In this document: piece by piece, positions 13,667 through 25,857 of the stretch
Numbering within the stretch: the stretch's first letter is position 1
Layout: each line of letters opens with the position of its first letter
DNA from: Alosa alosa
Taxonomy: Eukaryota > Chordata > Actinopteri > Clupeiformes > Clupeidae
Length of the DNA stretch: 64,000 nucleotides
Reading direction: 5' to 3'
Assembly (NCBI RefSeq): GCF_017589495.1
Contig: NC_063189.1
Span: 46,644,406 to 46,708,405 of the forward strand
Notes under the pieces: generated by a model
Told to the model about the DNA's origin: nothing
The model's database searches: none
What the model saw: only the letters and a program-made list of their open reading frames with translations
Position numbers and translations under genes: made by a program

Positions 13667-16600
13667 ATCTATCTATCTATCTATATATATATTTAATCTT
13701 CCCATTTCACATGCCTTTGTCTATACACTAATGTCTCTGTTTGTTGGACTGTAGTTTGAACATTACCAGTGCAGTCTGGGAACTGGAGGCCTGGGTTGGA
13801 GCAGCGGTCACAGTACTGCCCAGTAACTCCAGGTCGACACGCACACTGCCCAGACGGAGGGTCACATGCACCCCCCTGGGATCCTTCTGGGTGACACAGG
13901 CACACTGAGAGATAGACAGAGGAAAATAGGGAGTTACTGCATGTCTCTGGTGCCCCATGTTCTGCATTGCAAATATGTTTCTCAATTTAGACTTTCAGAA
14001 AGCATTTGCTGTATATTTGATCTTCCCATTTCACAGGTTTGCATTTTTCAATACACTAATGTCTCTGTTTGTTGGACTGTAGTTTGAACATTACCAGTGC
14101 AGTCTGGGAACTGGAGGCCTGGGTTGGAGCAGCGGTCACAGGGCTGCCCAGTCACTCCGGGTCGACACACACACTGCCCAGACCCAGGGTCACATGCACC
14201 CCCGTGGGATCCTTCTGGATCACACTGGCACACTGAGAGATAGACAGAAGAAAATGGGAAGTTACTGATGTCTCACATGCCCCATCCCAGCAAACAATTT
14301 TCGGTTCGGGGAACATTCTGTGGACGATCGCTGAAGGGTGCAGAAACATTCGCTGCGACGGTTCCCTCACAGTCATTCAGGAAAGTTTTTGTTAATCCAG
14401 TTAATTTTCTTAAGCCAGTATAAATGTTTTTAGATTGTTTTTTATAGAAGATTTCTACCTACGTTCGACATTTTATTTAATCTGCCTACAATATGGACAC
14501 AGTAGGCTAATATAACAGTTTTTAATAGACATATACAGTTATTTTATTATTCAAAACATCATCAATGAGTATAAAACTGTATCAACTATTGCCTTTCAAA
14601 ATCCAAACTAAGAATAATAGTCTATAAATGAGGCTTCAGATATCTCTCATTCTAAACTTTCAGAGCATCTGCTGTACAGTATATTTGATCTTCCCATTTC
14701 ACAGGATTTACTTTTTCAATAGACTAGATCTAATGTCTCTGCTGGTTGGACTGTAGTTTGAACACTTACCAGTGCAGTATGGGAACTGGAGGCCTGGGTT
14801 GGAGCAGCGGTCACAGCGCTGCCCAGTCACTCCGGGTCGACACACACACTGCCCAGACACAGGGTCACATGCACCCCCCTGGGATCCTTCTGGATCACAC
14901 TGGCACACTGAGAAATGGACAGAGGAAAAGGGGAAGTTACTGATGTTTCACATGCCCCATCCGAGCAAACAATTTTCGGTTTGGGGAACGTTCCGCGGAC
15001 GTTCACTGAAGGGTGCGGAAACGTTCGCTGCGACGGTTCCCTCACAGTCATTCAGGAAAGTTTTCTTAATGATGCTGGAACGTTATTTTGAGGTTAAATA
15101 TTTGGTTCGGGTAACGCTCGTGGAACATTCTTTGAACTTTGTTCAAAACTCGAGCAGAGGAGGCAGTGTAAATGTTTTTATAACGTCTTTTATAGACAAT
15201 TTCTACTTTCATTCCACATCTTATTTCCTCTGCATGCAATATGAACACAATAGGCTTATAAAAACGTTTGAATAGACATATACAGTTATTTTATTACTCA
15301 AAACATCACTATTGTGTTTCAAAATCCAAACTAAGAATAACAGCCTATAAACGAGGCTGCAGATATATTCCTCATTCTAAACTATCAGAGAGCATGTGTA
15401 TCAGAGACTAATGTCTCTGCTGGTTGGATTGTAGTTTGAACACTTACCAGTGCAGTATGGGAACTGGAGGCCTGGGTTGGAGCAACGGTCACAGCGCCGC
15501 CCAGTCACTCCAGGTCGACACACACACTGCCCAGACGCAGGGTCACATGCACCCCCCTGGGATCCTTCTGGATCACACTGGCACACTGAGAGGAAAAGTA
15601 AAGTTACAGTATGGCTATATCTCAAACCACATACTTCAGTCAGTACACTGCTAGTGTGCACTGAGGGCCAGATGTACGTACATTTGTGAACGTAGCGTTA
15701 TCAGCGTCATGGACAAACCACAGATTGCCAAAGCTGTCAGACCCAAGTTTCCGTCGTATTTATCAATTGTTCAATCCTTAGTGTAAACTGCGCCTTTCTC
15801 TGCCTTTCTCCGCCCATAAACGCAATTTACGAACGTCCACAACGCAGTTGAATGAAGTTAACTGATGACAACATTAAAAAGAATCAAACGTTTAGCGATC
15901 ATGAAATAATACCATACATGATAAGGTGTCAACAAGCAGGGAGATAATGAAGATCAGTAGTTCTACTCAAACTAGAGGTCTGCACTCCCGCGGTAGACCC
16001 GCGGGACCCGACGCAAAAGAGTGCAGCGCGGGACAACTTTTGAAAGCTCTTTGCGGGAGCTGGCGGGATGAGAGAGGTGCGTTCGCGGGTGCGGGACAAA
16101 CCGATGATTCACTGCACTCCCGCAAATTAAATATGTGCGTAAAATTAAATATGGAAATGATTAAAGTAGTGTTCATAATTATAGTTCAGCTGGATGTTCT
16201 GTTAGGCAGCATTAAAAAAACGGGTTTAAGCATAACTGACGGATAGCAGGCCTATAGCCTATATTGTCGTTTACGTGGGTTCAATTTGTTCCTGCTGCTC
16301 ATTGTCAAAACTCGAAATCGAAAGCATGACAGAGAAAGAGGGCACCAGACTAAACCTAGCCTACTTCAGCCTACATTCAGAACCAAGAAACTGATATCTG
16401 GAGTCTTTCTCAGGTGTGTGTGCTCCTTTCGTGACAGAAAGAAAAGCTGAATAGGCTATCACTCCTGCATGCGGGCTTTAGCTGGGGGGAGCGGGACATC
16501 ATGTTACAGATGCGGGCGGGAGGGGGACTAAAAATGACACATTAATGCGGGAGCTGGACAGAATATTGCGGGAGCGGATACTCAAACTACAGTACTTGTG

Positions 16601-19429
16601 CATGTAGGCTATGGGAGATTGGTCAAATCTAGCAAGTATGAAAGTTTAAATGAATGACGGAAAAGTAAGACATTCTAAAGGCCAACGAAAGTTAATGTTG
16701 CTTTTGATAGTACAAAGACAAAACTGGTGCTCTAAATAGCGATCTGTTGTCTTCGAAAGGTTCTCTAATTGACGCATTGAACTGCAATTTGGATTAACAC
16801 CTGCTTTTACAAGGCGGAAGTATTTAGGCGCAGAATAGACGTGCGCTTTCACGAGCAGTCTTTGTACATAACGCGGAATACATAATCAGGCGCTATTTAC
16901 GCGTCCCCTCCCATCTTTTTACGCTAAACTCCCACTTTCCTCTGGATCCTCCCATGAATGCATACGCATGACACGAAAAACGCAATGTGCCCTTTTCAGC
17001 TCCCCGCAACAGGCAGTTTGGCGCTTTTAACATCTTTTGGCGCCTGTTTGTACATACCTCGCAATGATTTTACACGCACGTTGCGAAACAACTACGCCTG
17101 AAGTGGGCGCAAAAGCGCTAGTACATCTGGCCCTGAGTGCTTAAACTAAGTATTGGAAGTGTGCAAGTAGGTGGTTTGAGACACAGCCTACTGTATGTCT
17201 CTGACTGATAGGACACCTGACTAGGGTTGGGTATCGTTTGGGTTTTATCCGATACCGGTGCTAAATCGATACTTTTAAAACGGTGCCGGTGCTGAAACGG
17301 TGCCTGAACCGGTACTTTGTTTTTAAAATGTTTTAAATTAAAATCATCTAAAGCATGAATTGCTTTTTTTGATAAGACAAATTTGAACATGAAATTGAAG
17401 TGTTATATTCAATTTACTATCAATATCTCATTGCTCCTACAAATAATACATTTAAATGTTAAAACAGCTTGCATGCATGCACACACAATGGTAAGCTCTG
17501 CTTTCAAGTTTACCTAGTGTAGGCGGTTTGTCATAAGGTATGTTAAAACCGCTTGCCATAGAACATGGACAACTGCATTTGCAAGCAAGCTAATCTAACT
17601 CTACTTTCCAGTTAATTCAGTGTGTTCCCAAATGCTTCAAGAAATTTCATGTCTTAACCCATAACACGCAATAGTTTTGAACATGTCAGGCTACATGTCG
17701 GTGTTGAAGTGTTTAGATTCCCAGCGCTAGCCTAGTAGGCATTTTAACAGCAACTATTGCTATGCGCTAACACCAGTCAGCTGAGTTTAATTAGCGATAA
17801 CGTAGGCTACGGAGATGGTTTCGTAGCCTCTTTGACAGCTCAGTGACATCAGGTAACCAGCTAACTTTTTGCCAGCTAACTTTTAACATGATCTTCATAT
17901 TCATTGTGATGCTATATGGGCCTCATGTACATGAAAGATTAATATAATGCCATTATGTTGTTTTGACACACCGTGAAATAAAGTTTTCACCTTACAACTT
18001 TGCTGATAACATTTCAAATAAATGCCAGTTAGCGCATTAGCAAGGACATTGTGTAAGGTATTATCGCTTTAAAGTAAGCTACTTGGGCTCACGCAAGCTA
18101 TCAAACACTGTCCACTCGCCTATGTGGTGCACCCCTCTGGTTTATACATCCACTTATGTTAGCTAATGTTATGCTAGCTTATGTTAGTATCTGGATGTGT
18201 TGCTATCAGAGCAAGACGTTAGAGATGGCGCATGACATGCAGTGATGCCTCGTATAAAATAAATAAATAAATAAAACGCTATTTAAGCACCGAAATCCAC
18301 GTTGTTATTCGATGCAGTTACTACCGTTTGTGATCGGCACCGGTGCCATATTAGAACTGTGTTTCGGTGCCCAACCCTACACCTGACTCAAGGCTACTCA
18401 AAGCTTTCATTCAAAAAAAAAAATCAATGAACATGCCCAAACATGCTTACCAGGATTTCGTTATGTTTTGATTTCAATTAAATGACCATTGCTATATGGG
18501 ACAGTAACCATTCCTAGACAAAAGCATCCATATTGAAGGCAATATAAAATGTATGTTTATGGTATTTGGCAGACAAAAATGTAGGTAATATAAAAATGTA
18601 AAGGATATTGTGTTCTGAGGTATTGTAGGATAAATGTAATTGATATCCTGTTATAGCCTAGGGGACTGTAGGGTAGATGTAATGGATATTGTGTGTTCTA
18701 GGGGATTGTAGGTTAGATGTAATGGATATTGTGTGTTCTAGAGGATTGTAGGGTAGATGTAATGGATATTGTGTGTTCTAGAGGATTGTAGGGTAGATGC
18801 AATGGATATCCTGTTCTATGGGATTGTAGGGGTTTATACCAGAGCAGTATGGGTACTCATAGTGCCCGGTGGCACATTGTTCACACTGCTGGCCAGCGTA
18901 GTTGGCCCGGCATCTGCATTCGCCTCTGGGCCCGCACGACCTGTCGGCCACACCATGGCCATCACAACGGCACTCTGGGAAACATGACAAAGATCTATTC
19001 AGGCTACAGACCATTCAACACTAAAAAAAAAAGCCAGAAAGGTTTCTTCAGAGCCAGAGGGTCCAAGAAAGGTTTCTTTAAAGGCAGAATGTCTGCTTAG
19101 ACCCAGAATGCTCACAGTTACTTGAAACAGAACGGTGAACTGTGAATTTAATTTTTGGATTCCTCAGTTTGTGTTCTTTTTCCCCATGAGAACTGTTGAC
19201 AATTTTCAAATGCCTCAAAGAGTGAATTTTGTAGTTTCTTAACATGTTTTGAGTTGCAATGAGTAGTGTTGATGCAGGAAGCTCACCCTGACAATACGGG
19301 AAAGAGTGGAATCCTTCATGACAGCGATCGCATCGCTCCCCGATGATCCCTGGACGGCACAGACATCTCCCCGATGCAGTGCACACATCTGGCACAGTGC
19401 CCTGTCGCTCACACAGGCAGGCTGTTCAC

Positions 19430-19503
<74 letters not shown>

Positions 19504-19809
19504 ATGTAAAAACCACAAGTGCCGATACAATGCTCATTATGTGCATTAACAGAGATGATTCCAGCAGCACACATCAGGCAGAGCTGACCGAACAAAGCCC
19601 TCTTGAGTGGCCGCTGCCTCAGCTGTGAGGTGATGGGAGTCAGCGCTGCCCACCTACTCACAGACACAGTGTGTCCATCTACGGTGCCATTCACTCCTGG
19701 CACAGACCCCGGGGCCCACAGGACCGGACGGGAAGAGCTGGCCCAGAGGCACGCAGCCACAGCAGAGCACAGGCTCCAGCTTACTGTGGGCAACAATGCA
19801 GGAGTGAGG

Positions 19810-19848
<39 letters not shown>

Positions 19849-22800
19849 TTCGCTGCAGGACAATAATACAATACTTCTGTGGTCTTTTCTAACTTTCCCG
19901 TGATTGTTCAGCTTGTTCTGAGCCCACTGCACTTTCCATACGGCCTCCTCCACAGGCGAGGGCTGCACGAAGGCTGTGCCAGGGCTGAATAATGCCAGGC
20001 AACCTTGCAGCGCTCCACACACAGAAGGGCTTTATTGTTTAGGCTGGCACTAAGCAGACCTCACCCCCCATCATACCCCCTCAGCCCAGCAGCACCCCCC
20101 ACATACACACACACACACACACACACAGATACACAGGGAGCCACTGAAATAAACAAATAAAAAATTGAAACAAAAGCCAAACAAGGATTAGGGATGACAT
20201 TCTTAGTCGGTCAAATCTCAGAGAGAAAGCAAACAACCGCTTTCCCACATTGGTAGGCAAATGAATAAGTACAGCCTGCAATGTTCATATGCACAACTAA
20301 AATGGATGTTTATTATCTGTAATCCTTTGCTGTGTTTTTTGTGTCACATTGAGAGACTGTTATAACTACACACAATTCAAATCTTTGAAGTGCTTTAGTG
20401 TGGGTGGCCACAACTACTGATCTGTTTGTACTATAAGTGGATGCCAAAAACATAACTATTAAGATAAAACAAATCATAACCAGTAAATGCCAAAACATAA
20501 TAGCTGTAAGCCATCTCAGCTGCAAGATCAGAGAGTTGCTTCACTACAGCCAAAAGGATAAATATACACTAACACCATTCACCATTGCCTGGTTGCCATA
20601 TAATATAAAAGTGTGTTGGCACATTTAAGATGCCACTCCAGCTCCTTTGCAAGCCTAGAGGACAGAGTTAGCAGAGCATGCAGAGACATCTCCACAACAT
20701 GCAGATATATAGTCCTCTCTTGGCTCTCAGTAAACTGCAGATTTATAGTCCTCTCTTACATGTTCTCTTGGCTCTCAGTAAACTGCCATCCTAGTGGTTT
20801 CTGGAGAGGCAGTATGTTATGTGCCCATTAGAGTTTAACGTCTTCTCTTTAAAGTCCACTCATCTCTAATAAATGGAGGAGTTCAAAAGCTGTGCGGGAA
20901 AGCCCTGGATGACACAGAGCAGGACGAGAGATCCAGCTGAGACACACAGAGCCAGAGGGACTCAGAGAAGAGAGAGAGAGAAAAATAGAGAGAAAAATAG
21001 AAAGACAGAGAGGAGAGAGAGAGGGAGAAATCCTAAGGAAGTGGGAGAAGGAGAGGGAGAGATGACAAGAGGGGGTTGAATCAGAGGTGAGGAGAAGCGT
21101 GTCTGATGCTTGCCCAAGTGCCTTGGGGGAGTTACAGGAGACAAGCTTTATAAGACATTAGCATGGCTAGCTCATACTCACGTCGACAGCTGGGCGCTCC
21201 GAAATAACCCGTGCTGCAGACCTTGGGCTCTGGGGGGGGAGAGAAAAGTCAAATAAGGAGGGAACGGCCATCACTGGACATGAGGGGGAACGTAAGCGCA
21301 AGTGAATACGCATGATTGACAAACCTTTAATGTTGTCGGATGGTGACGTAGCTGGGGAGATATCCACGAAGCAGAAAAATAGAACAGAATATTACCAAGT
21401 AGTTCATTTAAGCTGATGTTATTCCAAAATATTCACAGCCTGCATGTCTTTTTTTCCTTTCTCAGCATAACACTGAGCCATGTAAGGAGCTCATTTGGGC
21501 TGATCATTAAATCTTTGGAAATACCATTACATTGTTGTACCATACTGTATATATTTGGAGATCTGTGTTAAAATCAGTTATTTCTGTGTTAAAATCAAAA
21601 TAAATAAACAAAGAGACATGAACATGTCATCTGACTTATCATCATCATTGCCCACTGGGGATATGGAGATATCTGTTGGCTTGAACGCAAACCATTTGTA
21701 AACTCCCAGATCAAATGTATATTTGGGAATTTCATGTTGTGGGGTGCTCAGCGTCTCTGAAGTGGCAGACAAAAAATAAATTATGCTAATGGAGATGAGG
21801 AGTGACACATCATGAATATCTTTAAAGAAATTCAAATTTGTCTTTTAAAAAACATTTTAATCAGATCTGTAGTTTACAGGCGGGTGATCTTCAGGGAAAG
21901 CTGCACGGCTCTTCCCATGAGCTGCTCTACTCTGCAAAGAGTGATCGACACCCATCTGCAGATCCTTTTTAAGGCACATTCCACAGTCATTCTCTTTTCC
22001 AAAAAGTGAAAACGAGACGCCCTAACCGACAGTCATGTGCTGTCTGATTGCACGGAGGGCATGGTGGAACAAGGTGCTAAAAAAGCTGCAGAAGAGTGGT
22101 TCATGGACCCATGCAAAATGTACAGATCAAAGGTTTAAACTGCTCTGCATGAAATGAAAAGCTTTTGTTCCTGCACCTCTAATGCAGCGTGCAGAGTGAG
22201 TCAAGACTAAAAAGTCTGCCTTCAACTTGAATCACACTGGAGGGCCTTTGAGAGATCATTTGTCTAAAATGTCACAGCATTTCTCCACAGGGGAGAAATT
22301 GAGATTGTTCATTTTTTTTTCACCCCCCTTCCAATTACTCCGGTCTACCTCTGTCGCCCCAGGCAGCCGATCTCCCTTAGCAGCTATAACACAGCAAGAC
22401 TGGGAGGCGCACTCTGACCTGCACACATTTAGACAAGAACAAAACCTGTCAGGAGTGTGTGTGTGTGTGTGTGTGTGGGGGGGGTTGGAGAAGCTTGCTG
22501 TCTCCTGGGGGGTAGCGGGTGGGGGTGAGAGAAAAGTGGTGTTTAGCCGGTTGGTGTGCCTTCTCCAGCTGAACAACACCTCCAATGACTCACAACCCTG
22601 GAAGTGCCAACGCCCTTCACCCTCTTAGCTGCTCTAATTGGCTGGTGTCATGCACGGCAAATGTAGCATCTCTTACGGACGCCAGAGACACCTGAAGGAA
22701 CAATGTTCCAACGCAGAGGTGCTGAACGCACGACATGCCGTTGTCACGTCGGTGCCTCCCGATGCACGTTTTGCGTGGCGTGGCTGCCGTGCAGACTAAA

Positions 22801-25059
22801 CCGGTGGCGGTGAGGGAGGGCCAAGGTTGCTCTTCACATGGGCACGTGGTGCCAGTTAGGGTGGATCTGAGGAGCGCCGATGCCCACAACATGCGGAGGG
22901 GCCGGCATGCCCCCACTTCCTGTGAGGTCAGCAGACGGACATCCTCAATTAAGACCCTCTGCCCAGCACATCCTCTCTCACCCACTGACCGAGTGGGAAC
23001 CCGTGGAGCCTCCACCTTACTTTTATCCACACGCAACCATCTCACAGTCACTGGTCAATTATCATGTTGTGTGTGTTATCATGCATTACACTCAGGGGCT
23101 GATTGACTATTTCACAAGTGCAATTTTCTACTGTCCATGGCTCATCAACACCACCACCACAACACTCCCACACGGAACAAACCCCTGCACCAAACAGCAT
23201 TAGTGTCGGGATTGTTTAGAGTTAACCTGCATGAGCTTTGTTTGTTAGATACATTTCTTAGGTGCATCTTGTCAGAAATGTGCCAAGATTTACAGTCTTT
23301 GTACAGTCTTCATGGGTTCCATGTCATTTAAACTGTGACTTATTCAACTCCGCACTAACATGACATCTCTAGTAAGTCGAAATTGCATGTTTGGTTAAGG
23401 AAAAGCACAAAGAGCATCATCATAACAGGGATTAAAATGATGCCTTTTACAGATAATATGAAAGGGATGCTGCTTACTGATGCATTTAGGATAACCATAG
23501 TAACCGTCTGCACATTGATTGCAGTAGTCACCACTGAACTCTGGTCGGCATGTGCAGCGTCCAGAGCCCATCTCACAGCCCTGTGTGGACTGGGGATCAC
23601 ACCTACAAGCTACACACACACACACACACACAAACAGAGAGAGAGAGAGAGAGAGTATGGGTCAAGTGTGCCTTACGAGATCACTTTGTGCAGTTACTGT
23701 TGTTGTGCACAGGCCAAACAGCATTCCACCTAGACTTTTAGCACTTCACAAATGTCTAATTTCAGAGAGCCCTTCACAAGATCCACCCAAAGATTCAAGT
23801 TTAGTATGTAAAATTGAACACTTGAATATCACCTTAAGCAAACCCAACTCCTAAACCTAACCTTCATTATAAAATGTAATTAACTGAGAGTCAACAGATA
23901 ATCAGAGCAACTGTAGATAGTCTAAAAAGAATATCATGGATAGTGTGGCCAAACGTCTTAAACAACTATGCTAGCCAAGGTTTTCATTTGGCGTCAAGTT
24001 GACGGTCTCCCCTTAGGCTATGGCTGACTGACGGTTTGAAACATCCCACCTATTTGATGTATGCCATTTTACTTATAAAGGCATATGGGAGGGGGGCCTC
24101 TGTCAATTTTGTTTTCTCGAGTCGACACCATGCGCTGCTAAGCCCCCTTAATTGAGCTGGGGGCTTCTTTAGTCTTTTCGACACGTTAAGCGCCGCCCTG
24201 TTTAATTTCGTCACCTTGCTCTGCCCAAATGCAACTGTGAGCTATTTCTGTGACAAGGAGCAGTGGCTGTGGCCCGCTGGCAATGTAAACAGAATCACTC
24301 TGAATTTAGTGTGTTATGTCTGTAGAACTGGGGATGGCGAGGGAGTCATGCTCAGGGTGGGGGGATGTGTGTGTGTTGACGAGGGGGTGGGGGGCTTTAG
24401 ATCCTCTGTCGCCAGCGAGACCGGAGCCTGCAGAAAGCTAGCCACTGCACAGGTCAACGGTGTGCAGACAGACTTTTCCACTTGCCCACAGGGATACTCC
24501 GTGAGACTACACTATAAACTTTTACAACTGTAAATATAACTTTAGCTGTGAATGATGCAGCTTTCTCACACCACTATGTTAATGTCTTAACTTTTTAAGC
24601 ATCATATCCAAAGAATTGGATAAGTGCATGCCGAAATAATGGTACAGGCCTATAACAAGTCGAGTTGTTGAGTATTGATTCCCAGGTGTTCATATATTTT
24701 CCATAACTTCATTTTGTTGTGTGAAACCATCCTATTCTATTCTAGGAATAGATAGGTGTTGCAATCTTAGGGCTTCAGAGGATTGTGAGAGGATAATGAT
24801 GAGGAGAATTTGACTGAAGGGAGCGGAGAGAAATGTTCTTACGTATGCATCCTGTGGGCGATTCCCGTGGAACTCCATACGGCCTGTAATATCCCTCAAC
24901 ACAGCGCTCACAGTTCACCCCTGCCGTGTTGTGCTAAAACACAAGTATTAAAAGTATTAATATTCATATGTGCATGAACACACACACACACACACACACA
25001 CACTCATTCACATGCACAAAAATACAAACACACAAAACACTCATGCAGATGTCATATTA

Positions 25060-25105
<46 letters not shown>

Positions 25106-25814
25106 AAACTGAGCTCACTGAAACAATGTTCAAGTACATTTCTGCTTTTCTCTCTGAAGTGTGTTGAGTCAGAGTAGACTTGGAGGACAGCAATATATTT
25201 GGATTAGCATTGTTGGCATTTCAGACGCTCTGTTTCGAGCCCAGCGCTACATAAGGCCATGCCAAGTTTTTCACTTGCTTTTTATACTTTTGTATCATGA
25301 GTACATGATGAAATCAGCATGTTTCCCCTAGTAACAGCACATTCCACCATGACACAGAAATTATATTAATTTCAGCCTATGAAAAAACAGTCTAAGATTG
25401 CCGTGTATAGCTAGGAAGCTGTTTCTGTTTTTCTTATTTGAAGATCGATGACTCCATTTGTGTCAACAGACAGATAATGAAATCCACCTGTTGTGTCGGA
25501 TGACTTGTGTAAGTCATTTCTTCATAATACAGTTTTGACTAAGAGTAAACCTAATCTCAGCTCTCAAAAATATAGATACAAAAACTGCAGCACTTTACAA
25601 ACAGGAAAGAAAGAAAGAAAAAGAAAGAAAGAAAGAAAGAGAAAGAGAGAGAGGAGGTTGGCCAAGGGCCTTCTACCTGGCAGTTGAGGCATACTCCCCC
25701 TCCATCATAGCGAGCGTAGATGTCCAAACTTGCTCTCCTGCGCTCCACCTCTGTGTCATAATAACAATCAGTGGCATGCGAATGGCACTGGCAGGCTGAG
25801 GGAGAGTCCCAAGA

Positions 25815-25857
<43 letters not shown>

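Larger units (their letters stand above)
13690..15590 (-). repeat. Tandem segmental duplication carrying the lama3 LE exon
   Basis: Four adjacent copies of the 138-bp exon (B, C, D, E) sit with shared intron sequence: gttggactgtagtttgaac beside each donor, tcttcccatttcaca further out (B, C, D), and a segment with tcattcaggaaagtttt after C and D. D-to-E and C-to-D spacing is 678 and 675 bp; B-to-C is 328 bp, so part of the intron is missing there. A fifth, transposon-split unit runs from copy A at 7169 to about 9150. Confidence 0.92.

Noticed and set aside
13693..15290. Separate genes on the plus strand opposite the LE exons
   Set aside because: These frames are antisense shadows of the duplicated laminin exons and share their duplication.
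19640..19820. Cysteine-rich minus frame that looked like an extra LE exon with AG and GTGAGT boundaries
   Set aside because: Spacing of cysteines does not fit an LE module, and exon 12 (21182-21229) joins exon 13 (19287-19421) directly in phase with the correct C-x-x-C-x-C boundary.
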